Assembly: GCF_000213975.1 (NCBI RefSeq)
Contig: NZ_GL892076.1
Location: 1 to 37,322, forward strand
Source of the DNA: Centipeda periodontii DSM 2778
Lineage (GTDB): Bacteria; Bacillota; Negativicutes; Selenomonadales; Selenomonadaceae
Direction of reading: 5' to 3'
Length of the DNA: 37,322 nt
The position numbers were made by a program, and so were the translations under genes. Below, piece by piece: positions 30,785 to 37,322 of this stretch; positions within the stretch are counted from its first letter, which is position 1; the number at the start of each line of letters is the position of its first letter. The notes beneath the pieces were generated by a model. It searched no databases and had not been told where the DNA came from. It saw only the letters and a program-made list of their open reading frames with translations.

Positions 30785-31024
30785 TCAAACTATTTTATAA
30801 TATTTCAGCTGTCGATAGAGCGAATAGATCGCGGCGGGGAAGCCGAGGACGATGCCCACGATGGTGCAGGTATGCCCCGTACCGAGAAAGTCGTCGGCGC
30901 ATTTGCCGAGGAAGATGAAGATGCCAAGGAAGACAACGAAGTAGATGCCGACGCCCGAGAGGAGTCCAAAGGCGCGCAGCGCCTCCGCCATGCCCGATGG
31001 AGGCGGCGTTTTTTTCTGCTCCAT
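30785..31024 (-). CDS. AtpZ/AtpI-family small membrane protein
   Basis: 79 residues with two membrane segments (about 20-40 and 50-70) and the typical short polar loop GKCADDFLGTGHTC. AtpI/AtpZ proteins help assemble or supply Mg to F-type ATP synthase. The ATG at 31024 follows GGGGGAG at a 6-base spacing. Normally this gene leads the atp operon, but here a terminator follows at once and no atpB comes after. It is 29 bases after wecB, so probably co-transcribed with it. Confidence 0.85.
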   Translation of the reverse strand: MEQKKTPPPSGMAEALRAFGLLSGVGIYFVVFLGIFIFLGKCADDFLGTGHTCTIVGIVLGFPAAIYSLYRQLKYYKIV

Positions 31025-31053
31025 AGTCTTCTCCCCCACATCATGAACGCTGC

Positions 31054-32211
31054 TTATACGCTCTGAAACGGCTCCGGCTTCGTCTGCGTGTGTCCTGCGT
31101 GGTAGAGGATTGCCTCGACGGTGCGTCGTGCCGCCTTCCCGTCGCCATATGGATTCACCGCCTCTGCCATATGCGTATAGGCGGTCGGCTCGGTGAGGAG
31201 ACGCATCGTTTCCTCATAGACGCGCTGCTCATCCGTACCAATCAGGCGTACCGTTCCCGCTGTGACCGCCTCGGGGCGCTCCGTCGTGTCACGCAGGACG
31301 AGGACGGGCTTGCCGAGCGACGGAGCTTCCTCCTGGATGCCGCCCGAGTCCGTAAGCACGATATCAACGCGCGCCATGAGATTCGCAAACGGCTCATAGT
31401 CAAGCGGATCGATGAGGTGGACACGTGCGAGTCCGCCGAGCTCCTCGCGAACAATCTCACGCACCTTTGGATTGCGGTGCACGGGGAAGATGACCTCCAC
31501 ATCATCCAGTTCCTCAATGATGTCGCGAATCGCTCGATAGACGTGGCGCATCGGTTCTCCAAGATTCTCGCGCCGATGCGTCGTAACGAGGAGGACGCGA
31601 TGATTTTCGAAGTCCACACCCCCAAGCTCTGCGGGGAGTACATAGTCGGGACGCACGGTATGGTGCAGTGCGTCGATGACGGTGTTCCCCGTGACGAAGA
31701 TGTGCGCCTCTGGAATCCCCTCGGCGAGGAGATTCGCGTGCGCGGTCGGCGTCGGTGCAAAATGCAGGGTCGCGATGCCGCCCGTAAGGCGGCGGTTCAT
31801 CTCCTCGGGGAACGGCGAGTAGATGTCGTGTGTACGCAGGCCAGCCTCGACGTGTCCGACGGGAATCTGGTGGTAGTACGCAGCAAGCGCACCGGCAAAG
31901 GTGGTCGTCGTATCGCCGTGGACGAGCACGAGGTCGGGACGCTCCTGCCGAAACACCTCGTCAATACCATGCAAGGCGCGCGTAGTGATGTCAAAGAGCG
32001 TCTGCCCCGCCGCCATGATGTTGAGGTCATAGTCGGGAACGATGCGGAAGAGGTGCAGTACCTGATCGAGCATTTCACGGTGTTGCGCCGTAACGAGCGT
32101 CCGCGTTTCGATCTCGTCACCGTGACGCATGAGCTCCATAACAACAGGTGCCATCTTGATCGCCTCCGGCCGCGTGCCAAAGATCGACATGACTTTGATT
32201 TTGCCGGTCAT
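31054..32211 (-). CDS. wecB: UDP-N-acetylglucosamine 2-epimerase
   Basis: Converts UDP-GlcNAc to UDP-ManNAc for surface-polysaccharide synthesis. Seen: 385 residues; SIFGTRPEAIKMAPV; LVHGDTTTTFAGALAAY; GHVEAGLRTHDIYSPFPEEMNR; VTTHRRENLGEP; LTDSGGIQEEAPSLGKPVLVLRDTTERPEA. The ATG at 32211 gives the normal N-terminus; the longer frame upstream runs through the family 2 repeat and is rejected. It follows wecA, fitting a cell-envelope glycan pathway. Confidence 0.95.
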   Translation of the reverse strand: MTGKIKVMSIFGTRPEAIKMAPVVMELMRHGDEIETRTLVTAQHREMLDQVLHLFRIVPDYDLNIMAAGQTLFDITTRALHGIDEVFRQERPDLVLVHGDTTTTFAGALAAYYHQIPVGHVEAGLRTHDIYSPFPEEMNRRLTGGIATLHFAPTPTAHANLLAEGIPEAHIFVTGNTVIDALHHTVRPDYVLPAELGGVDFENHRVLLVTTHRRENLGEPMRHVYRAIRDIIEELDDVEVIFPVHRNPKVREIVREELGGLARVHLIDPLDYEPFANLMARVDIVLTDSGGIQEEAPSLGKPVLVLRDTTERPEAVTAGTVRLIGTDEQRVYEETMRLLTEPTAYTHMAEAVNPYGDGKAARRTVEAILYHAGHTQTKPEPFQSV

Positions 32212-32251
32212 TCTGTCCGTGCTCCTCTCTTTATGAAGCAGATTTTTAGTG

Positions 32252-32303
32252 TCCCTTCCACCGCTTACGCGGTCCCCCGCCCCCGTGACAACGGGGAAGG
32301 CTG
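32252..32303 (-). repeat. Double-hairpin repeat family 2, copy B
   Basis: CCCTTCC-A-CCGC-ttac-GCGG hairpin and CCCG...CGGG hairpin, then GGAAGG-type outer pairing. Same plan as copy A at 3096-3150 with different stem sequences. It lies between the wecA stop and the wecB start, the same relative place as copy A. Confidence 0.72.
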
Positions 32304-32308
32304 TTTCT

Positions 32309-33358
32309 TCATTTCTGCTGTGGTACATCCATCTGCAGGATGCCCAGCTTGCGTGCACCGATGAAGACCACCGCCGCGACGATCAGGATGATGAGGATCG
32401 CCGCCTGCATGCTGACCGCCGTGAGGGCAAGAGCGCATAGCCCGAAGAGCGCGCTCACAACATACATGAGCAGCACTGCCTGTTTCTGCGTAAAGCCGTG
32501 TGCGAGCAAGCGATGGTGGAGATGTCCCTTATCCGGCTTGAAGATCGGGCGATGGTTGCGCATGCGGCGCACAATGGCAAACGTGGTATCGAGAATCGGA
32601 AGCCCGAGCGCGAGGATCGGCACGATGAGTGCAATCGTCGCGGCGCTCTTCACGGCACCAACCACCGATATCCCTGCCAGCATAAAACCGAGGAACATAC
32701 TGCCCGTATCGCCCATGAAGATGCGTGCTGGATTGAAGTTGTAATAGAGGAAGCCGACCGCCGCGCCTGCGAGCGCCGCCGTCACCATCGCGACAAAGGG
32801 AATGCCCTCCTCCATCGCCACGAGGAAGATCGTGATGGCGGCGATGGAGGAAACCCCTGCTGCCAGCCCATCCAGTCCGTCGATGAGGTTGACGGTGTTT
32901 GTCAGCCCCACAATCCAGAAGATCGTCGCGGGAATCGCAAAGAGTTCAAGATAAATAAAATCGCCAAGCGGGTCGGTGATAAAGTCGATGCGCACATCAA
33001 AGCCGACGACGAGCACCACCGCCGCAAGGATCTGCCCAAGCAGCTTCACCTTTGCCGGCAGATCGCAGTAGTCGTCGATGATGCCGATGGCAACGATGAT
33101 CGTTCCGCCAACCATGAGCCCGATCAGGCTCATCATGAACTCGGGCGTGAGCTCGACAAAGACAAGCTGCACGAGGATCGACACCATAAATGCGGCATAG
33201 ATCCCGATGCCGCCGATGCGCGGGATGGGACGGACATGCACCTTGCGTGCGTCGGGCTTGTCGAGCGCACCCGTACGGCGCGCAAAGGCAATGACCACAG
33301 GCGTCAGTATGAGCGCCATACCGAGCGCGATCATAAATGCTAAGACATTATCGGGCAT
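32309..33358 (-). CDS. wecA: Undecaprenyl-phosphate N-acetylglucosaminyl 1-phosphate transferase (WecA/TagO family)
   Basis: First membrane step of polysaccharide or O-antigen-type synthesis: transfers GlcNAc-1-P to undecaprenyl phosphate. Seen: 349 residues, about ten membrane segments; KVHVRPIPRIGGIGIY; IGIIDDYCDLPAK with the catalytic Asp pair; NTVNLIDGLDGLAAG; FMGDTGSMFLGF; KGHLHHRLLAHG. GGAGAGC precedes the ATG. It has its own promoter, overlapping the end of the upstream YqgF-like gene. Confidence 0.94.
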   Translation of the reverse strand: MPDNVLAFMIALGMALILTPVVIAFARRTGALDKPDARKVHVRPIPRIGGIGIYAAFMVSILVQLVFVELTPEFMMSLIGLMVGGTIIVAIGIIDDYCDLPAKVKLLGQILAAVVLVVGFDVRIDFITDPLGDFIYLELFAIPATIFWIVGLTNTVNLIDGLDGLAAGVSSIAAITIFLVAMEEGIPFVAMVTAALAGAAVGFLYYNFNPARIFMGDTGSMFLGFMLAGISVVGAVKSAATIALIVPILALGLPILDTTFAIVRRMRNHRPIFKPDKGHLHHRLLAHGFTQKQAVLLMYVVSALFGLCALALTAVSMQAAILIILIVAAVVFIGARKLGILQMDVPQQK

Positions 33359-33406
33359 GAAACATTGCTCTCCTTAGTAGAGGTATCCGCAAACACATTT
33401 CTAATC

Positions 33407-33435
33407 ATCTTACCGCAGGACAGGGACTCTGTCAA
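33407..33435 (-). promoter_or_regulatory. wecA promoter
   Basis: TTGACA (33430-33435) and TAAGAT (33407-33412), 17-base spacing; the -35 box touches the stop codon of the upstream gene. Confidence 0.75.
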
Positions 33436-33828
33436 TCAAACAATTTGCAGGAACCTCTGCGCGAGGATCACGGCAACGAAATCATCGACTGGTACGGGCG
33501 GCACTAGCATGCCGCGCGGCACAAGCCGCCGCCAGCCGCGGGGCGGATGGGCCTCCCAATAGGCGCGTTTTGCCGCATCCGTTGTGCGGTACTCATCGAC
33601 AAGGATAACCTCATATCCAAGTGCCTCCACCCGCGCTTTCGCCGCCGCGCTCGTCGTTCCGTTGCCCATAATAACGATCGGTGTATACGCCGCAATGAGC
33701 GCACCAACGACCGCATCGAGCTCCGCCGTCACCACGACCTCCTGCACGAGAATTCTGCCGTCCGTCGCGAGGACGGCGACACCGCATTTCTCACGGCCGG
33801 GATCAATTGCTAAAACAGGGCAGCTCAT
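33436..33828 (-). CDS. YqgF/RuvC-like RNase H-fold protein
   Basis: 130 residues. Seen: N-terminal VLAIDPGREKCGVAVL, the RNase H-fold first strand with catalytic-type Asp; a middle IVIMGNGTTSAAAKARVEALG; EVILVDEYRTTDAAKRAYW; and a C-terminal Asp in VPVDDFVAVILAQRFLQ. Members are called RuvC-like or YqgF-like nucleases; the true YqgF 16S processing gene is usually elsewhere, so the role here is unknown. The ATG overlaps the DUF3084 stop (ATGA), so the two are translated together. Confidence 0.82.
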   Translation of the reverse strand: MSCPVLAIDPGREKCGVAVLATDGRILVQEVVVTAELDAVVGALIAAYTPIVIMGNGTTSAAAKARVEALGYEVILVDEYRTTDAAKRAYWEAHPPRGWRRLVPRGMLVPPVPVDDFVAVILAQRFLQIV

Positions 33829-35000
33829 GTCCCGCCCTCATGTTCACTCTCGATCTTAAATTTCAGCCGCAGGGGGCCCATCGCGTCCGTATCGCCGTCC
33901 GCATACGCAGAGATGACGACCGGATCCGTATGCCCCGCGAGTTCCTGCACAAGCCCGTAGAATTCCGCCCCCTCGATGACGCCGACCGTTCCGCGAATCG
34001 GGTCGGGGAGGATCCCCTTTGCCGACGCCGCCGCGTTGGCCTCGCGCAGGAACGCCATGATGGTCTGCTCTGCCGCACCTCCGACCCCCTCGGAGGCATA
34101 GACACGCGCGATGATGAGCTCCCCATCATGATAGATGATGCGGTTCGGATAGAGCTCGATGGAGGCGCGGATCTCATCGCCGCGCACGAGATTTCCCGCC
34201 GCCACGATGCGCACGATCATATCCACGGAGCTCTCCTCAATCGTATGCACAGCGGCGTCATACTCAGGCCCATAGATCCAGATGTCCTGATCCGTATGGT
34301 TCTCACCGAGCCGTGCCGAGATATTGCGCGTACCCAGTTGGGCGATCCCCGCCAACCCGCGTTCGATCTCATCATGACTGAGCCCTGCCGGAATTGTTCC
34401 GCTTGCGATGATCTCCCCTGCCTGATAGACGATATTCCCTTCGCGCAGATTCAGGATGTTCTCGCGCAGCTCGTTTGCGCGAACGCCAAGCGTCCGAATA
34501 TCCGCAAGCAAGGTCTCATTTTCACCGGAGAGCTGCCCATTGAGAGAAACGAGCCCCTCCTTTTCCATCATGAGGGCGCGGTTCCCTGCCGAGAGGCGCT
34601 CGGACTCAGCCCGCAGATCATCCTGCTCTCCTTTGAGGCGCGCAATCTCATCCTCAGATTTTTTGAGATCGCCGCTCGCCTGTTCCTGCGCACTCTTTGC
34701 ACGCGTAAGTTCACCCGAGGTAAAGTCCAGTGCTGCAGTTGTCTCAGCAATCATAGCGTTCAGCCGATCCATGCCAAAGAGCGCCGTGCGCACATTCTCA
34801 GACACTGCCGCCATGATTCCGAACGTCACCGTCGTGATACAGATGCCCGTAAAGATCGTAACGATGACCGCCGTATGACGTGGGCGCAGTCCAAAAATGG
34901 AAAGTTTCTTTTTCCCTATGCGCGTGCCGAGACGGTCGCCGATAAAGGCGATGACACCGCCGACGACAGCGAGAACAAAAATCAGTGTAATACCGTACAT
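33825..35000 (-). CDS. DUF3084-family membrane-anchored coiled-coil protein
   Basis: 391 residues. Seen: two N-terminal membrane segments (about 1-20 and 42-65) around GDRLGTRIGKKKLSIFGLRPRHTAV, a coiled coil (about 75-180, repeating Glu/Leu/Lys), then an alpha/beta C-terminal domain. I assign DUF3084 from this layout and the GLRPRHTA motif, which I recall from the family. Function unknown; its place after lptG and before wecA suggests a cell-envelope role. The ATG at 35000 has GGGGTGA upstream; the longer frame overlaps lptG. Confidence 0.84.
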   Translation of the reverse strand: MYGITLIFVLAVVGGVIAFIGDRLGTRIGKKKLSIFGLRPRHTAVIVTIFTGICITTVTFGIMAAVSENVRTALFGMDRLNAMIAETTAALDFTSGELTRAKSAQEQASGDLKKSEDEIARLKGEQDDLRAESERLSAGNRALMMEKEGLVSLNGQLSGENETLLADIRTLGVRANELRENILNLREGNIVYQAGEIIASGTIPAGLSHDEIERGLAGIAQLGTRNISARLGENHTDQDIWIYGPEYDAAVHTIEESSVDMIVRIVAAGNLVRGDEIRASIELYPNRIIYHDGELIIARVYASEGVGGAAEQTIMAFLREANAAASAKGILPDPIRGTVGVIEGAEFYGLVQELAGHTDPVVISAYADGDTDAMGPLRLKFKIESEHEGGT

Positions 35001-35046
35001 AGAGCGTGTCACCCCTTTCTGTTTGCAAACATATATCCTGTGAAAA

Positions 35047-36147
35047 TTATTGCGAAGCGCGGCGCAGGAGAATCCCGCCCGCAATGACACCGACAATGTT
35101 TGGCAGCCAGACCGCCGGCAGCGCCGGCAGCACCTCGCCGCGTGCAAACGCATTGCCCATCATCATCAGTGCGTAGTAGATAAAGATGATGATGACACTC
35201 ATCGCAAAGCCCGCCGACGAAGAGTTGCGCGTCGGCTGCAGCCCGAGCGGTACACCGATCAGCGTGAAGATCAGGCTTGCCATCGGAATCGAAATGCGCT
35301 GATAGAGCTCTGTCTCAAGCTTCGTCGTATTGACATACTGTGTCTGCATGAGTGCAATCTGATGACGCAGCTCACGCATCGTCATCTCCTCGGGATTCTT
35401 CTGCTCGCGGATGATCTGGCGCGGATCCTTCTGCACGGGAAGCACCTGTGTTTCAAAGCGCATGCGGCGCTCAAGGCGTTCATCCGCGATCTCATAGACA
35501 TCTCCCTTGTGCATGATCCACTCAGAACCCGTCCATTCCGCGTATTCCGCATTCTCGACGTGTGTCACCTTGCCGGCCGCATCAAAGACCTGCAGACTGA
35601 CTCCCGTCAGACGCTGCCGCTCCGCGTCGTAGGAGCGTGCGTAGACAAGACGCTGGATCTTTCCGTCCGTGATTTCCTTGATAATGAGATGCTCCTGCGA
35701 TTTCATGCCGGAGTTGCCCTCAATCTCGTAGTAGATGACGTTGCGGTACGCTGTATTCGCACGCGGTACAACGTGCTCATTGAAGAGGATCGCGCCGACG
35801 CTCACGACGAAACCAAGCAGGATCGCAGGTGCGGCAATGCGTCCGAAACCAATGCCGCAGGACTTCATCGCCGTGATCTCGCTCGCGGACGACAGGCGTC
35901 CGAACGTCAGGAGACTCGCAAGCAGCATGGACATGGGGAACGTCCACATGACAACCCCGGGCAGACTGAACACAAAGATCTTGATGATCGACGGCAGTGA
36001 CGCGCCGTAGTCCGTGATGTACTGTGCAATGCGAAAAAGCGTGCCCGAGCCGATGAAGACGGCCGAGAACGCACAGATGGCAAAGAGGAAGGACATAAAG
36101 ACCTCCCGAAAGATATATTGATCAAGAATTCGGATCTTCAGACGCAT
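35047..36147 (-). CDS. lptG: LptF/LptG-family permease
   Basis: Inner-membrane part of the lipopolysaccharide exporter, working with LptB and the trans-envelope Lpt bridge. Seen: 366 residues; ILDQYIFREVFMSFLFAICAF start; about three N-terminal and three C-terminal membrane segments flanking a periplasmic beta-jellyroll (about 135-265); MSMLLASLLTFGRLSSASEITAMKSCGI coupling region. Negativicutes are diderm and carry LPS, so a Lpt permease is expected; whether it acts as LptF, LptG or a homodimer is unknown. GAGGAGAG precedes the ATG. Confidence 0.9.
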   Translation of the reverse strand: MRLKIRILDQYIFREVFMSFLFAICAFSAVFIGSGTLFRIAQYITDYGASLPSIIKIFVFSLPGVVMWTFPMSMLLASLLTFGRLSSASEITAMKSCGIGFGRIAAPAILLGFVVSVGAILFNEHVVPRANTAYRNVIYYEIEGNSGMKSQEHLIIKEITDGKIQRLVYARSYDAERQRLTGVSLQVFDAAGKVTHVENAEYAEWTGSEWIMHKGDVYEIADERLERRMRFETQVLPVQKDPRQIIREQKNPEEMTMRELRHQIALMQTQYVNTTKLETELYQRISIPMASLIFTLIGVPLGLQPTRNSSSAGFAMSVIIIFIYYALMMMGNAFARGEVLPALPAVWLPNIVGVIAGGILLRRASQ

Positions 36148-36190
36148 TTTGCTCTCCTCTGATCATTCAGTCATTCATATTATCCGCTTT

Positions 36191-36219
36191 ATTTTATCAT
36201 TTTCGCCTGCCCTTGACAA
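36191..36219 (-). promoter_or_regulatory. lptG promoter
   Basis: TTGTCA (36214-36219) and TAAAAT (36191-36196), 17-base spacing, directly after the autotransporter terminator. Confidence 0.65.
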
Positions 36220-36225
36220 GGATAC

Positions 36226-36268
36226 AAAAGGGCTGCCGCACGAAGTGTTTCACTTCATGCGGCAGCCC
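36226..36268 (-). terminator. Terminator of the autotransporter gene
   Basis: 18-base arms (36230-36247 and 36251-36268) with one mismatch and a 3-base loop; the minus strand continues CTTTTGTAT. Confidence 0.88.
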
Positions 36269-36286
36269 CGTTCTATATTCTGCTTG

Positions 36287-37321
36287 TCAGAACGCCCAGT
36301 TCACATGTGCGCCGCCGGAGTAGCCCTGACGCTTGCCCTGCCAGCCCGTGAAGCGCAGATCATACGAGAAGCGGCTGTCCTTCGGTGCGAAGCGGTACCC
36401 CACTTCGAGCATCCCGCTCCCGCCCCGAAGGCTCGGACTCGGTGTGTCGTACCCTTGGTACGACGCCGTTGCCTTCCCGCTCAGTTCGTACTCCCAGGCA
36501 AGTCCTGCGAAGATCTCGCTCTTGTCACTGTCCTTGTGCGTATATGTAAATCCAAGACGTACACGGTTCGAGCTTACTGCGCCGAAGTCGTATTCATCAA
36601 CGCTTGCATTCCGTCCGCCCGTATGGATTTTTGCCTGCATCCCCGACTGGTACGACCAGAAGTACCGCAGATAGGTGTTCAGTCGATCCTTCTCGTTGGT
36701 CTTCATCTCTTTGCCAATGCCCAGATGTGCCGCATAGTACGCGTTCGAGCTGTCGTAGTGCGAGCTCGTCCCCGTATAGAGCGAGCCGCTGTAGTCGCTG
36801 CGTGTCTTGCCGCCGTGCAGTGCCGCCTCTGCCCAGAGTCCCTGTGCGTTTTCCACGCGTCCCATGACGCCGACGCCGAGGTAGCTGATCTTGCCGCTGC
36901 CGTGTACGCCGTCGTCCAGGTACGAGTCGTACTTGCCTCTGCCGTATTCGACAAACGGGCTGAAGAGGAGGGTATGTCCTTTCCTGCCGAGTTCTCTCGT
37001 CCACCCAACGGCAAGTCCATAGCCCTGCATGTCGCTGTAGGAGCCGGATTTGACGGTCATGCCGCTCTGCTCCATCGCTGCCCAGAGATGATACCCCCGT
37101 GCGTCCTTGTCTTTGTCCCCGCTCCCCTCTTTCTTCGCGGAGGTCATGCCCGCGCCCGCAAGAAGGTCGGCGCCGCCGTTGATGAAGCTGGTCGCTCCTG
37201 CTCTGGTTTCGACAAAGGATTTGGTCTGTTCGCTAATCGCCGCTCGGGTGACGGTGGCAATGAGCTCATCGCTGCTTCGCTTCATCAGGTCAAAGCCGTA
37301 GAGGAGAGATACGCCGTGCAT
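36287..37321 (-). CDS. Autotransporter outer-membrane beta-barrel, C-terminal part (5' end outside the window)
   Basis: 344 residues visible, the reading frame running to the window edge, so the passenger and signal peptide are not seen and the first Met here is not a real start. Seen: an alternating-strand barrel (about residues 70-344) with GYHLWAAMEQSGM, YGLAVGWTRELGRKGHTLLFSPFVEYG, YLGVGVMGRVENAQGLWAEAALHGG, and the C-terminal GGAHVNWAF ending in Phe, the BAM signal. Family: autotransporter beta-domain. It probably secretes or displays an N-terminal passenger; identity cannot be told. Confidence 0.88.
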   Translation of the reverse strand: MHGVSLLYGFDLMKRSSDELIATVTRAAISEQTKSFVETRAGATSFINGGADLLAGAGMTSAKKEGSGDKDKDARGYHLWAAMEQSGMTVKSGSYSDMQGYGLAVGWTRELGRKGHTLLFSPFVEYGRGKYDSYLDDGVHGSGKISYLGVGVMGRVENAQGLWAEAALHGGKTRSDYSGSLYTGTSSHYDSSNAYYAAHLGIGKEMKTNEKDRLNTYLRYFWSYQSGMQAKIHTGGRNASVDEYDFGAVSSNRVRLGFTYTHKDSDKSEIFAGLAWEYELSGKATASYQGYDTPSPSLRGGSGMLEVGYRFAPKDSRFSYDLRFTGWQGKRQGYSGGAHVNWAF

Positions 37322-37322
37322 G

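Overview
The window reads as chromosomal DNA of a diderm Firmicute of the Negativicutes, most probably a Selenomonas-like anaerobe. The basis is the mixture of Firmicute-type genes with outer-membrane genes (a MlaD/MlaE/MlaF set with an unusually long MlaD, an LptF/LptG-family permease, a PagL-like barrel and an autotransporter barrel), strictly anaerobic metabolism (radical-SAM haem opening), high GC in genes, and very AT-rich intergenic DNA. No rRNA, tRNA, CRISPR array, transposase or phage gene was seen. Most genes lie on the minus strand.

Layout. 71-6286 (minus): serS, ubiX, a PagL-like barrel, rnhA, mlaE, mlaF, mlaD, tightly packed with ATGA overlaps at two junctions. 6420-7526 (plus): mutY, sharing a divergent promoter region with serS. 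7591-9746 (minus): a HutW/ChuW-type radical SAM enzyme and its flavodoxin, behind an AT-rich control region with a Fur-like box. 10106-10876 (minus): a DUF134-NifX fusion with a His-rich tail, divergent from a small secreted Cys-rich protein; then a cupin, a RelB/RelE-type pair and a coiled-coil orphan. 13234-17529 (minus): an amino-acid ABC transporter led by a URO-D-superfamily protein carrying a His-x-Cys...Cys motif. It is divergent from two PLP enzymes of sulfur amino-acid metabolism (18081-20410, plus). 20479-22075 (minus): an MqsA-like antitoxin behind a collapsed mqsR, then cysK. 22423-22935: an unknown gene between two repeat copies. 23222-30626 (minus): a nine-gene cluster with a PRD/EIIB regulator, amidohydrolase, stand-alone PRD protein, SFCGS protein, DUF4312, DUF4311 and DUF4310 membrane proteins, DgaE-like lyase and KDGP-type aldolase. 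30785-36147 (minus): atpZ-like gene, wecB, wecA, a YqgF/RuvC-fold protein, a DUF3084 protein and lptG. 36287 to the edge: the C-terminal part of an autotransporter.

How the genes connect. The Mla, Lpt, Wec and autotransporter genes build or maintain the outer envelope. The URO-D-like protein, ABC transporter, cystathionine-lyase family enzymes and cysK suggest uptake and turnover of a sulfur amino acid or methylated sulfur compound. The nine-gene cluster looks like a regulated uptake and degradation route for an N-acylated amino-sugar acid or a similar compound, with an uncharacterised membrane pair in place of a known transporter; its substrate cannot be read from the sequence.

The most striking non-coding signal is a dispersed palindromic element of about 165 bp in five intergenic copies. 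Its internal hairpins show compensatory base changes. Two copies sit exactly at stop codons inside operons, one sits within a larger inverted repeat in a long 5' leader, and two bracket an unknown gene. A second, shorter double-hairpin repeat occurs twice, each time between a stop codon and the next gene of a minus-strand run.
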